DNA from: Tardibacter sp963781025
GTDB lineage: Bacteria; Pseudomonadota; Alphaproteobacteria; Sphingomonadales; Sphingomonadaceae
Direction: 5' to 3'
DNA length: 64,000 bases
Assembly: GCA_963781025.1 (NCBI GenBank)
Contig: CAWADU010000003.1
Location: 2,337,462-2,401,461 of the forward strand
The notes under the pieces are model-generated. The model was not told where the DNA came from and ran no database searches. It saw nothing but the letters and a program-made list of their open reading frames with translations. Position numbers and translations under genes: made by a program. Positions 35,942-45,219 of this stretch are shown here, piece after piece. Within the stretch, counting starts at the first letter, position 1. Each line of letters starts with the position of its first letter.

Positions 35942-36994
35942 CTATCCCCCAAGTTGCGCCAGGTGACGCGTGTCACCGGGACTTCCCTCATGAAGGCGGT
36001 GTCCCGCCGATTTTCCGGCCAGCCCCGCCAGCACCCGCGCCGCGATCGGGCCGGGCTGGTCGTCGGCGAGCAGGTCGCGGAGATCCACGCCACCCTCGCC
36101 GAACAGGCACAGCCGAAGCTTGCCGCGCGCGGTGACGCGCAAGCGATTGCAGCTGTCGCAAAAGCCGGCGCCATAGGGTGCGATCAAGCCGATCCGCCCC
36201 AGATAATCCGGGTGTTCATATTCGATCGCCGGGCCGTCATCGAAGGCGCGGGGCCGCGCCGACCAGCCCCGCGCTTCAAGCCATGACTTCAGGACCGCGC
36301 CGGACACATGGTTGGCGGCGAAATAGTCGGCATTGTCGCCCGTCCGCATCAGCTCGATGAAGCGAACCGCGATCGGCCGCGCCTTCACGAATGCGGCGAA
36401 CCGGTCGAAGCCGTCGGGCACCGCTTCCCGGAGCAGGACAGCGTTGACCTTGACCGCCCGCATGCCGAGCGCCAGCGCCGCGTCTAGCCCGGCAACGACC
36501 TGATCGAGCCGATCATGGCCGGTGATCGCGGCAAACCTGGCAGCGTCGAGATCGTCGATGCTGATATTGAGGTTGGTGAGCCCCGCGGCATGCCAGCTGG
36601 CGATGTGCCGGTGCAGGTTCCACCCATTGGTGGTCATCGCGACCTTGCCGATTTCCGGCGTCGCGGCGACGCGGGAGATGATCTCGCCGATATCGCCGCG
36701 CACCGTAGGCTCGCCGCCGGTCAGGCGCACCTTGGCGACGCCGAGGCGCGCAAAGGCATTGGTGAGCCGCGCGATCTCCTCAACGCCCAGGAACGAAGAC
36801 GGCGCGGTCTTCCTGAAGCCGTCCGGCAAACAATAGGAGCAACGGAAATTGCAGACCTCTGTGACCGAAAGCCTGAGATAGTGGAAGCGGCGCCCGAACC
36901 CGTCGGCGAGGTGTTCCGTTTGCGGCTCGACCCGAGACGGGGCAACCGCCCTCACGGCATCGTGGCGTTGGGAAAAGGCCTGCATTGCGTTCAT
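35942..36994 (-). CDS. moaA: GTP 3',8-cyclase (molybdopterin synthesis)
   Basis: A 350-residue radical SAM enzyme. The N-terminal cluster motif is CNFRCSYC in LSVTEVCNFRCSYCLPDG, and the MoaA-specific second cluster is formed by the C-terminal CDSCNRLRVTARGKLRLCLF (CxxC...C). RLTGGEPTVRGDIGEI is the SAM-binding GGE motif. It starts molybdenum cofactor synthesis, needed for NarG. The C-terminal Gly-Gly tail (AQLGG) required in MoaA is present. The ATG at 36994 overlaps the moaB stop (ATGA), so translation is coupled. Confidence 0.93.
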   Translation of the reverse strand: MNAMQAFSQRHDAVRAVAPSRVEPQTEHLADGFGRRFHYLRLSVTEVCNFRCSYCLPDGFRKTAPSSFLGVEEIARLTNAFARLGVAKVRLTGGEPTVRGDIGEIISRVAATPEIGKVAMTTNGWNLHRHIASWHAAGLTNLNISIDDLDAARFAAITGHDRLDQVVAGLDAALALGMRAVKVNAVLLREAVPDGFDRFAAFVKARPIAVRFIELMRTGDNADYFAANHVSGAVLKSWLEARGWSARPRAFDDGPAIEYEHPDYLGRIGLIAPYGAGFCDSCNRLRVTARGKLRLCLFGEGGVDLRDLLADDQPGPIAARVLAGLAGKSAGHRLHEGSPGDTRHLAQLGG

Positions 36995-37528
36995 GCGCAC
37001 AGGCCACGGAGCCGAGGTACCTGGCCGGCAAGTGAGCAGGGCTTATAGCGGCTGTCGAGTTCGAGCGAGAGGATGCCATCCCACGCGTCCCGGCAGGCGC
37101 CGGTCGATCCAGGAATGCAGAAGATGAAGGTCTCGTCGATCTGCCCGGCGAGCGTGCGCGACTGCAGCGTGGAGATGCCGACGGTTCCCTGGCTGACACC
37201 GTGGAAGACGACCAAAAATCCGTCCATTTCCCGGCGGAGCAGTGGGCGCACCGCCTCGGGAGTGACGTCGCGCCGTGTGAACCCCGTGCCGCCGGTAGTG
37301 AGGATGACGTCGACCCCCGGATCCGCCACCCACGCCCGGACTCGATCGCGGATCGCCTCGACCTCGTCGCGAACGATCGCGTGGCCGGCAAGATCGTGCC
37401 CTGCCGCCCTGAGGCGCTCGATCAGCAGCGCGCCGGAACTGTCGGTCGCCGCGTCGCGCGTGTCCGACACCGTCAGCACCGCGATACGGAGCGGCAGGAA
37501 GCGGAGAAGTCTCGTCGATACCGGCCAT
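36991..37528 (-). pseudogene. moaB: Molybdenum cofactor protein MoaB, one-base frameshift near the N-terminus
   Basis: The body has the MoaB/Mog fold: AVLTVSDTRDAATDSSGALL, ILTTGGTGFTRRDVTPEAV and IFCIPGSTGACRDAWDGIL. No good start exists in that frame; upstream codons run into a stop at 37527. The ATG at 37528 reads MAGIDETSPLP in a different frame. Deleting one T of the pair at 37507-37508 (AA on the plus strand) joins them as MAGIDETLRFLPLRIAVLTV, as in other alphaproteobacteria. MoaB adenylates molybdopterin before molybdate insertion. It lies 33 bases after narK. An indel error is more likely than loss of function. Confidence 0.8.
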
Positions 37529-37561
37529 CAAAATTGCCTCGTAATGGGTGCGCGCCGCGGT

Positions 37562-39028
37562 TCAAAATTCAAGGGTTTCGACAAGGTCCCCCGCCGCCGC
37601 GGCCGGCGCGTGCGGACCTCGTCGGATCAGCGTCTCCATCGCCGCAATCGCCCGCTGACGGCCTCGCCGGAACGAGGTTCGGCCGGGGCCGGGGAACCGA
37701 ACGCAGTGTCGATGCCATCGCGCTTTCTCCTCAGCCTGCCGGGTGGCGCGCGATGGGCTGGAGGGCGCGTCGCGGCCTCGGCAGTTCTGCGAAGTACCGA
37801 TCACCGCAAAGCGACGGACCTCGGTCAAATAGGACAGGATCAGCGACACCCAGACGATGCCATAGAGCAGCATGAAACAGCTCGACGGGATGCCCAGCAG
37901 GTCGAGCAATACACCGAACATGATTGGCAGCAGAAAGCCGCCGAGCCCGCCCGCCATGCCGACGATCCCAGAGACAGCGCCCATATTGGTGGGGAAGTCA
38001 TCGCCGATATATTTAAAGGTTGATGCCATACCGCAGGCGAAACAGACGCCGAGAACGAATAACAACGCTGCAAACATCCATGCAGGCAGATCGACGTGGA
38101 AGGCGAGCGGCCCGCGCACGGTCTGAATGACCAAGTCAGTCTGCGGATAGGACAGCAGGAACAGGCAAATCCATGCCGCCCACAGCACCCACCATGTCAC
38201 ATTGTGTGCGCCGAAACGGTCCGACAGCCACCCTCCAACTGCCCGCAGGACACCGCCGGGAAGGGAGAAAAAGGCGGCCATCAGCGAAGCCTGGGCGATC
38301 GGGAAGTGATATTGATTGAGGAAATATTGGGGCATCCAAACCGATAGCGCCGTGAAGCCGCCGAACACTACCGAGTAATATTGGCAGTATTTCCAGACGC
38401 GTGGGTCACGAAGAACCTTCAACTCCTCGCGCATCGAGGGCGCTCCGGTGCGTTTGGAAGGATCGGGCAGGGCCAGGAACCAGAAAAACACCGCCACTGC
38501 GAGCAGGCTGGCGGCGTAGACCTTTGGCACACTGTGCCAACCAAAATGCGTGACGAGTTGCGGCGCGACGAACATGTTGATCGCAGCACCCGTCACGCCC
38601 GCCCCGAACACACCCATCGCAAAACCGCGATTGTTTGGAAAGAAGCGTGCGACATACGGCGTGCCTACCGCGAAGCTTGCGCCGACCGTACCGAGCGCCA
38701 GCCCGACCACCAGAAATTGCCAGAAATGGGTCGCATAGGTGGAAAGCCAGAGCGGTACGGCGCAGCCGATCAGCAGCAGAGTCATCACGATTCTGCCCCC
38801 GAAGCGGTCCGTCCAGATACCCAGGGGAAGCCTCAACAAGGCACCGGTGAGTATCGGCGTCGCAGTCAGCAAGCCAAACTCGGAGCCGTTGAGCCCGAGC
38901 TCGCGCCGGATCGGAATGCCGATCACGCCGAACATCATCCAAGCAGCGAAGGCAACGACGAACGCCAATGTGGTTGCGAACAATACGACAAGTGCGCGGG
39001 CCGGGGTCAATGTGGAGCTAGCGGTCAT
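37562..39028 (-). CDS. narK: Nitrate/nitrite transporter (NarK family)
   Basis: A 488-residue major facilitator of the nitrate/nitrite porter family with about twelve helices. The nitrate signature reads FFPNNRGFAMGVFGAGVTGA at about residue 130; the second is GIVGMAGGLGGFLLPIMFG at about 360. LPLGIWTDRFGGRIVM is the MFS loop. It imports nitrate and/or exports nitrite for the NarGHI reductase. After the last helix (LTEVRRFAVIG) there is an atypical Arg/Ala-rich tail of about 70 residues, which might reflect a missed frameshift. The start overlaps the regulator's stop (ATGA). Confidence 0.9.
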   Translation of the reverse strand: MTASSTLTPARALVVLFATTLAFVVAFAAWMMFGVIGIPIRRELGLNGSEFGLLTATPILTGALLRLPLGIWTDRFGGRIVMTLLLIGCAVPLWLSTYATHFWQFLVVGLALGTVGASFAVGTPYVARFFPNNRGFAMGVFGAGVTGAAINMFVAPQLVTHFGWHSVPKVYAASLLAVAVFFWFLALPDPSKRTGAPSMREELKVLRDPRVWKYCQYYSVVFGGFTALSVWMPQYFLNQYHFPIAQASLMAAFFSLPGGVLRAVGGWLSDRFGAHNVTWWVLWAAWICLFLLSYPQTDLVIQTVRGPLAFHVDLPAWMFAALLFVLGVCFACGMASTFKYIGDDFPTNMGAVSGIVGMAGGLGGFLLPIMFGVLLDLLGIPSSCFMLLYGIVWVSLILSYLTEVRRFAVIGTSQNCRGRDAPSSPSRATRQAEEKARWHRHCVRFPGPGRTSFRRGRQRAIAAMETLIRRGPHAPAAAAGDLVETLEF

Positions 39029-39792
39029 TTGGAATCTCCCGGAGCCGCGAGAGGCGTGATCTCGTCGCAGCCGTCGATGAGCGCGTCATAGGGATAGGCG
39101 GCACAAGCGGCGTCGATGTCTTCGACAAACAGCCTGTCCCCCAGGACCCGCAGACCGTGTTTGGCCGGGCCTGGAAGAGCGCGGGAAAACGTCTCGCGCG
39201 TCATGCCCAATTGCGACGCAATCTGGCGCTTTTCGAGCGGCAGCCGGATTTCTCGGGTGCCGGAGTGAGCCTCCGCCAGCGCCAGCAGGAAAGCGCCGAC
39301 CCGCTCCTCGGCCGAGCGCAGTCTTATCGCCTTGGCGAACTTCATCTGGCGCCGGAACTGGGTCGACTGGCAGGCGAGCATGGCAAGGCACAGCGCCTGG
39401 TCAGCGGCGACAGCGGCGCGAAATGCCTCGGCCTGCACCAGCAGCAGCACGGCGTCGTCGCGCGCGCGTGCACGCACCAGATAGGGCAAAGTGCCGAGCA
39501 CGGCGGCAGGCAGAAGCGCATCCACCGGCCGCGCAAGCTCGACCAGTGTCTCTTCCTCGTCGCGCACTGCAAGCAGTTCGATCGAGCCCGCCAGCAGGAA
39601 CTGCGCGAAGCTCGGGATTTCGGCCTGATCGAAAATCTGCGCGCCCTTGGGCAGCCGGATGACCATCGCATGGCCGGCTAGGCGCTCCATAGTCGCCGAG
39701 GCGACGGCGCGGAGCCAAGGGACCGACCGCAGTGCCTCCATCGCGGTCGCCGGCGGCACCGTCGGGGCAGGAGTTGGGCCGGTTTCATGCAT
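39025..39792 (-). CDS. Crp/Fnr family transcriptional regulator of the nar region
   Basis: A 255-residue regulator: cyclic-nucleotide-fold sensor domain (about residues 30-140, MVIRLPKGAQIFDQAEIPSF) and a C-terminal HTH (EKRQIASQLGMTRETFSRAL). There is no N-terminal Cys cluster, so it is not an Fe-S FNR; it resembles DNR/NarR-type NO or nitrite sensors or FixK-type proteins. The start is the ATG at 39792; a longer frame runs through the promoter region. It is divergent from narG with an FNR-like box between, and the first gene of the operon that continues with narK. Confidence 0.88.
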   Translation of the reverse strand: MHETGPTPAPTVPPATAMEALRSVPWLRAVASATMERLAGHAMVIRLPKGAQIFDQAEIPSFAQFLLAGSIELLAVRDEEETLVELARPVDALLPAAVLGTLPYLVRARARDDAVLLLVQAEAFRAAVAADQALCLAMLACQSTQFRRQMKFAKAIRLRSAEERVGAFLLALAEAHSGTREIRLPLEKRQIASQLGMTRETFSRALPGPAKHGLRVLGDRLFVEDIDAACAAYPYDALIDGCDEITPLAAPGDSK

Positions 39793-39834
39793 TGATGTCG
39801 TTCCTCGAAGGAGCAAGGGATGCGGCCGGTATAA

Positions 39835-39848
39835 GTGATCTGGATCAC
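39835..39848. promoter_or_regulatory. Perfect palindrome GTGATCTGGATCAC, CRP/FNR-type operator candidate
   Basis: The sequence is GTGATC-TG-GATCAC, a perfect dyad with GTGA-N6-TCAC half-sites in the spacing used by the CRP/FNR family. It is 43 bases upstream of the regulator ATG and 106 upstream of narG. Autoregulation or control of the divergent genes by the encoded regulator or by a CRP-like protein is inferred. Confidence 0.5.
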
Positions 39849-39879
39849 GCAAATCTCTTGTGGACATCACGTAGAGGCA

Positions 39880-39893
39880 TTGAGATAGATCAA
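39880..39893. promoter_or_regulatory. FNR-type box TTGAGATAGATCAA upstream of narG
   Basis: TTGA-N6-TCAA fits the FNR/DNR/FixK consensus TTGAT-N4-ATCAA at all half-site core positions. It ends 60 bases before the narG ATG, consistent with a class II activator site about 40 bases upstream of a transcription start. It would make narGHJI respond to low oxygen or NO/nitrite through a Crp/Fnr protein, perhaps the adjacent one. Confidence 0.65.
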
Positions 39894-39953
39894 CGCTAAC
39901 TGTCCGGATTGTTCGCATCGTCACATCGACGCAGCGCAGTTCAGGACCGCCGG

Positions 39954-42900
39954 ATGAGCCACACTCTCGACCGCCTTACCTTCTTCACGCGGAAGACCGA
40001 GACCTTCTCGGACGGTCACGGCGTCATGAACAGCGACGATCGGACTTGGGAACAGGCCTATCGGGACCGCTGGCAGCACGACAAAATCGTCCGCTCCACG
40101 CACGGCGTGAACTGCACCGGGTCTTGCTCCTGGAAGATCTACGTGAAGGGCGGCATCGTCACCTGGGAAACCCAACAGACCGATTATCCGCGCACGCGTC
40201 CCGAGCTTCCCAATCACGAGCCGCGCGGCTGTGCCCGCGGCGCCAGCTATTCCTGGTATCTCTATTCGGCCAATCGCGTGAAATATCCGCTGATCCGCGC
40301 CCGCCTGCTCAAGGCCTGGCGCGCGGCGCGGGCGACCATGGCTCCGGTTGCCGCCTGGGCATCGATCCAGGCCGATCCCGGGCAGCGCGCCTCCTACACC
40401 AGCATGCGCGGCTCAGGCGGGATGGTGCGCGCGACCTGGGACGAGGTGACCGAAATCATCGCCGCCGCGAACGCCCACACGATCAAGGCCTGGGGCCCCG
40501 ACCGCATCTTCGGTTTCTCGCCGATCCCGGCGATGTCGATGGTCTCCTATGCCGCCGGCGCACGCTACCTCCAGCTGATCGGTGGCGTGTGCGGCTCCTT
40601 TTACGACTGGTATTGCGACCTGCCGCCAGCATCCCCCCAGACCTGGGGCGAGCAGACCGACGTCGCGGAAAGCGCCGACTGGTTCAATTCGAGCTTCCTG
40701 ATCCTGTGGGGCTCGAACGTCCCCCAGACCCGAACGCCCGATGCGCATTTCTACACGGAGGCGCGGTATCGCGGCGCAAAGTCGGTGGTCATCTGTCCCG
40801 ATTATTCAGAGGCGTCCAAATTCTCGGACCTGTGGCTGGCGGTCAAGCAGGGCACCGACGCTGCCCTTGGACTCGCCTTCGGCCATGTCATCCTCAAGGA
40901 ATTCCATGTCGATCGCGAAGTCCCTTATTTTCGGGATTATCTGCGCAAATATAGCGACCTGCCGATGCTCGTGCGGCTCGTCGAGCAGGACGGCGCCTAT
41001 GTGCCGGAGCGGCTGTTGCGCGCGTCGGAGTTCGACGCCGCGCTTGGTGAGACCAACAATCCCGAGTGGAAAACCGTCGCGCTCGACGACACGACCGGCG
41101 CGGTCGTGGTGCCGAACGGATCGATCGGCTTTCGCTGGGGCGAGGACGGCAAGTGGAATTTGGAAGAAAAGGAGTCGGGCGGTCGCGAGACGACACTCCG
41201 CCTCGGGCTGAAGGGCGTCCATGACGATATCGTCGGCGTCCGCTTTCCCTATTTCGGCGGCGCCGCGACCAACGGCTTCGCGATGACTGATCATCCCGAC
41301 GTGCTGGTCCGCAACGTGCCGGTCAAGCGTATGATGCTGCCCGAGGGCGAGACGTTGGTCGCTTGCGTCTATGATCTGTTCCTCGCCAATTACGGCGTCG
41401 ATCAGGGCTTTGGCGGCGATCACATGCCCGCGGCCTATGACGATGTGGAGCCCTATTCGCCGGCCTGGGCGGAGGCAATCACCTCGGTGCCGCGCGAGCA
41501 GATCATTGCGGTGGCGCGTGGTTTTGCGGGCAATGCCGAGAAGACCAATGGCAAGTCGATGGTGATCATCGGGGCGGCGATGAACCACTGGTATCATATG
41601 GACATGAATTACCGCGCCGCCATCAATATGCTGGTGATGTGCGGCTGTGTCGGCCAGTCGGGCGGCGGCTGGTCGCATTATGTCGGGCAGGAGAAATTGC
41701 GGCCGCAGACCGGCTGGGCGCCGCTTGCCTTCGCCACCGACTGGAGCCGCCCGCCGCGGCAGCAGAACGCGACTTCCTATTTCTACGCCCATAGCGATCA
41801 ATGGCGTTACGAAACCGTCGCAATGAGTGAGATCGTCTCGCCCACTGCGCCCACGGGCGCGTGGGATGGGTCGATGATCGACTTCAACGCCAAGGCTGAA
41901 CGCATGGGATGGCTGCCGTCCGCGCCCGCCCTGCAGTGCAATCCGCTCGACCTTGCGCGCGAGGCCGCCGCGGCGGGCGTCGATCCCAAGACGCACGCGC
42001 TGGACGGGCTGAAAAGCGGTGCGGTCAAGATGTCCTGCATGGATCCGGACGATCCCGCGAACTGGCCGCGCAACATGTTCATCTGGCGCTCGAACCTGCT
42101 CGGCTCCTCGGGCAAGGGCCACGAATATTTCCTCAAGCATTTGCTTGGCGCGGCGCACGGACTGCAGGGCAAGGATCTCGGCGAGACCGGCGGCCAGAAG
42201 CCCAAGGACGTCGTCTGGCATGACGAGGCGCCCGAGGGGAAACTGGACCTGCTGGTCACGCTCGATTTCCGCATGTCGACGACCGCGGTCTATTCTGACA
42301 TCGTCCTGCCGACCGCCACCTGGTACGAGAAGAACGACCTCAATACATCGGACATGCATCCCTTCATCCACCCGCTTGGCGCAGCGGTGGACCCGGCCTG
42401 GGAAGCCAAGTCCGACTGGGAGATCTTCAAGGCGATCGCCAAGGCCTTTTCCGAGGTATCGCCGGAAGTGCTGGGGGTCGAGCAGGACGTCGTCCTGACC
42501 CCGATCCAGCACGACAGCGCCGCCGAACTGGCGCAGCCGTTCGACGTGCGCGACTGGTCGCTCGGCGAGTGCGAGGCAATTCCCGGCAAGACCATGCCGC
42601 AGATCAGCGTGGTCGAGCGCGACTATCCCAACACCTACAAGCGCTTCACCGCGCTCGGGCCACTGCTCGCCAAGACCGGCAATGGCGGCAAGGGCATCGG
42701 CTGGAAGACGGAGCATGAAGTCGACCTGCTGAAAGCACTCAACGGCGAAGTGCTCGAGCCTGGCCAGACGCAGGGAATGGCAAGAATCGATACCGATATC
42801 GACGCCTGCGAGACGATCCTGATGCTCGCCCCCGAAACCAATGGTGAAGTCGCGGTCAAGGCGTGGCAGGCGCTCGAGAAGCAGACCGGGCGCGAGCACG

Positions 42901-43685
42901 CGCATCTCGCGCTGCCGAAGGAAGACGAGAAAATCCGCTTCCGTGATCTCGTTGCCCAGCCGCGCAAGATCATTACCTCGCCCACATGGTCGGGGATCGA
43001 GAGCGAGCATGTCTGCTACACCGCCGGCTACACCAACGTCCATGAACTGATCCCGTGGCGGACGCTCACCGGACGCCAGCAGCTCTATCAGGACCATCTG
43101 TGGATGCGGGCGTTCGGCGAGGCGCTGTGCGTCTATCGCCCGCCGATCGATCTCAAGACCACCTTCATCAAGGGCGGCAAGCCCAATGGCGAGACCGAGA
43201 TCGTCCTCAATTTCATCACCCCCCATCAGAAATGGGGCATCCACTCGACCTACAGCGATAACCTTTTGATGCTCACGCTCAACCGCGGCGGGCCGGTGGT
43301 CTGGTTGTCGGAGGTCGACGCGAGGAAGGCGGGGATCGTCGACAACGACTGGATCGAGGTGTTCAACGTCAACGGTGCGCTGACCGCCCGCGCGGTCGTG
43401 TCGCAGCGCATCCGCGAAGGCACGACCTTCATGTACCATGCCCAGGAAAAGATCGTGAACACCCCGGGATCCGAGATCACGGGTCGGCGCGGGGGCATCC
43501 ACAATTCCTGCACCCGCACGGTGCTCAAGCCCACACACATGATCGGCGGCTACGCCCAGCTCGCCTACGGCTTCAATTATTACGGCACCGTCGGTTCGAA
43601 CCGCGATGAGTTCGTGATCATCCGCAAGATGAAGACGGTCGATTGGCTGGAAGAAGCCCATGCCGACAAGGAGTTCGCGAAATGA
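39954..43685 (+). CDS. narG: Respiratory nitrate reductase, alpha subunit
   Basis: A 1243-residue molybdopterin oxidoreductase, full family length. The FS0 cluster ligands are visible as H50, C54, C58 (STHGVNCTGSC) and C93 (EPRGCARG). The Mo-ligand Asp is in YDWYCDLPPASPQTWGEQTD at about residue 219. There is no twin-Arg signal, as expected for the cytoplasm-facing membrane-bound NarGHI. It reduces nitrate to nitrite with quinol-derived electrons. The ATG at 39954 follows GGACCGCCGG; a frame upstream to 39909 lacks homology. The stop overlaps the narH ATG. Codon use is uniform with narHJI, indicating that the operon moved as a unit. Confidence 0.97.
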   Translation: MSHTLDRLTFFTRKTETFSDGHGVMNSDDRTWEQAYRDRWQHDKIVRSTHGVNCTGSCSWKIYVKGGIVTWETQQTDYPRTRPELPNHEPRGCARGASYSWYLYSANRVKYPLIRARLLKAWRAARATMAPVAAWASIQADPGQRASYTSMRGSGGMVRATWDEVTEIIAAANAHTIKAWGPDRIFGFSPIPAMSMVSYAAGARYLQLIGGVCGSFYDWYCDLPPASPQTWGEQTDVAESADWFNSSFLILWGSNVPQTRTPDAHFYTEARYRGAKSVVICPDYSEASKFSDLWLAVKQGTDAALGLAFGHVILKEFHVDREVPYFRDYLRKYSDLPMLVRLVEQDGAYVPERLLRASEFDAALGETNNPEWKTVALDDTTGAVVVPNGSIGFRWGEDGKWNLEEKESGGRETTLRLGLKGVHDDIVGVRFPYFGGAATNGFAMTDHPDVLVRNVPVKRMMLPEGETLVACVYDLFLANYGVDQGFGGDHMPAAYDDVEPYSPAWAEAITSVPREQIIAVARGFAGNAEKTNGKSMVIIGAAMNHWYHMDMNYRAAINMLVMCGCVGQSGGGWSHYVGQEKLRPQTGWAPLAFATDWSRPPRQQNATSYFYAHSDQWRYETVAMSEIVSPTAPTGAWDGSMIDFNAKAERMGWLPSAPALQCNPLDLAREAAAAGVDPKTHALDGLKSGAVKMSCMDPDDPANWPRNMFIWRSNLLGSSGKGHEYFLKHLLGAAHGLQGKDLGETGGQKPKDVVWHDEAPEGKLDLLVTLDFRMSTTAVYSDIVLPTATWYEKNDLNTSDMHPFIHPLGAAVDPAWEAKSDWEIFKAIAKAFSEVSPEVLGVEQDVVLTPIQHDSAAELAQPFDVRDWSLGECEAIPGKTMPQISVVERDYPNTYKRFTALGPLLAKTGNGGKGIGWKTEHEVDLLKALNGEVLEPGQTQGMARIDTDIDACETILMLAPETNGEVAVKAWQALEKQTGREHAHLALPKEDEKIRFRDLVAQPRKIITSPTWSGIESEHVCYTAGYTNVHELIPWRTLTGRQQLYQDHLWMRAFGEALCVYRPPIDLKTTFIKGGKPNGETEIVLNFITPHQKWGIHSTYSDNLLMLTLNRGGPVVWLSEVDARKAGIVDNDWIEVFNVNGALTARAVVSQRIREGTTFMYHAQEKIVNTPGSEITGRRGGIHNSCTRTVLKPTHMIGGYAQLAYGFNYYGTVGSNRDEFVIIRKMKTVDWLEEAHADKEFAK

Positions 43686-45217
43686 AGATCCGCGCCCAGA
43701 TCGGCATGGTGCTCAACCTCGACAAGTGCATCGGCTGCCACACCTGCTCGGTGACCTGCAAGAACGTGTGGACCAATCGCGAAGGCGTCGAATACGCCTG
43801 GTTCAACAATGTCGAGACCAAGCCCGGTGTCGGCTTCCCGCGCGACTGGGAGAATCAGAAGCGCTGGAACGGTGGCTGGCGCCGCAAGGCCAATGGCAAG
43901 ATCGAGCCCAGGATGGGCGCCAAGTGGCGGATCCTGTCGAAAATCTTCGCCAACCCCGATCTCCCCGAGCTCGACGATTATTACGAGCCGTTCGATTTCG
44001 ACTACGGCATTCTCCAGACCTCGCCCGAAGTGAAGAATTTCCCGACCGCGCGGTCGCGCTCGAAGGTCACCGGCCAGCGGATGGAGAAGATCGAGCGCGG
44101 GCCGAACTGGGAAGAAATTCTCGGTGGCGAATTCGCCAAGCGCTCAGACGATTCGAACTTCGAAGGGATCGAGAAGGAGATTTACGGCCAGTTCGAAAAC
44201 ACCTTCATGATGTATCTCCCGAGGCTGTGCGAGCATTGCCTTAATCCGACCTGCGTCGCCGCCTGTCCGTCGGGGGCGATCTACAAACGCGAGGAAGACG
44301 GCATCGTCCTGATCGACCAGGACAAGTGCCGCGGCTGGCGGATGTGCGTGTCGGCCTGCCCGTACAAGAAGATCTATTACAATTGGAGCTCCGGAAAGTC
44401 GGAGAAATGCACCTTCTGCTTCCCGCGCATTGAAGTCGGCCAGCCGACGGTCTGCTCGGAAACCTGCGTCGGGCGCATCCGCTATCTCGGCGTGCTGCTC
44501 TATGACGCCGACCGGATCGAGGCTGCCGCCTCGACTCCCGACGAGAAGGACCTCTACCAGGCTCAGCTCGACGTCTTCCTCGACCCTTTCGATCCGGCGG
44601 TGATCGCGCAGGCACGGGCGGACGGCGTCCCCGAGGCGTGGCTCGAGGCTGCGCGGCGCAGCCCGGTCTACAAGATGGCGATCGACTGGAAGGTCGCCTT
44701 CCCGCTCCACCCGGAATATCGCACCCTGCCGATGGTCTGGTACGTGCCGCCGCTGTCGCCGATCCAGAACGCGGCGGCGTCCGGGGCGCTGGAAGTCGAT
44801 GGCGACATGCCCGACGTCAAGTCGCTGCGGATTCCCGTCCGGTATCTCGCCAATCTGCTGACTGCGGGCAACGAGCCGCCGGTGGTGCTCGCGCTCGAGC
44901 GGATGCTGGCGATGCGCAGCTTCATGCGCGCCAAGACCGTCGATGGCCGGATCGATCATCCAATTGCCGAACGCGTCGGACTGACCGCGGCGCAGATCGA
45001 GGACATGTACCGCTATATGGCGATCGCCAATTACGAGGATCGCTTCGTCATCCCGACGACGCACCGCGAGAACGCCGAGGACGCCTATGGCCTGCGCGGC
45101 GCCTGTGGCTTCACCTTCGGCAATGGTTGCTCGGACGGCAACAGCAAGGTCGGCATGTTCGGACCCAACAAGCGACCTGGCAAGCTGGTCCACGCCAAAA
45201 CCCCGATGGAGCTCTGA
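43682..45217 (+). CDS. narH: Respiratory nitrate reductase, beta subunit
   Basis: A 511-residue electron-transfer subunit with four Cys groups. Group I is C16, C19, C22, C26 (CIGCHTCSVTC); group II CEHCLNPTCVAACPSGA; group III CRGWRMCVSACPYKK, where a Trp replaces one Cys, giving the known [3Fe-4S] centre; group IV CTFCFPRIEVGQPTVCSETC. It shuttles electrons from NarI to NarG. It starts in the narG stop (ATGA) and ends two bases before narJ. Complete. Confidence 0.97.
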   Translation: MKIRAQIGMVLNLDKCIGCHTCSVTCKNVWTNREGVEYAWFNNVETKPGVGFPRDWENQKRWNGGWRRKANGKIEPRMGAKWRILSKIFANPDLPELDDYYEPFDFDYGILQTSPEVKNFPTARSRSKVTGQRMEKIERGPNWEEILGGEFAKRSDDSNFEGIEKEIYGQFENTFMMYLPRLCEHCLNPTCVAACPSGAIYKREEDGIVLIDQDKCRGWRMCVSACPYKKIYYNWSSGKSEKCTFCFPRIEVGQPTVCSETCVGRIRYLGVLLYDADRIEAAASTPDEKDLYQAQLDVFLDPFDPAVIAQARADGVPEAWLEAARRSPVYKMAIDWKVAFPLHPEYRTLPMVWYVPPLSPIQNAAASGALEVDGDMPDVKSLRIPVRYLANLLTAGNEPPVVLALERMLAMRSFMRAKTVDGRIDHPIAERVGLTAAQIEDMYRYMAIANYEDRFVIPTTHRENAEDAYGLRGACGFTFGNGCSDGNSKVGMFGPNKRPGKLVHAKTPMEL

Positions 45218-45219
45218 CG

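Noticed and set aside
40806..43661. A 951-codon open frame on the minus strand across narG
   Set aside because: It is a shadow produced by high GC3 in narG; composition is His/Asp/Arg-rich with no domain, and narG is certain.
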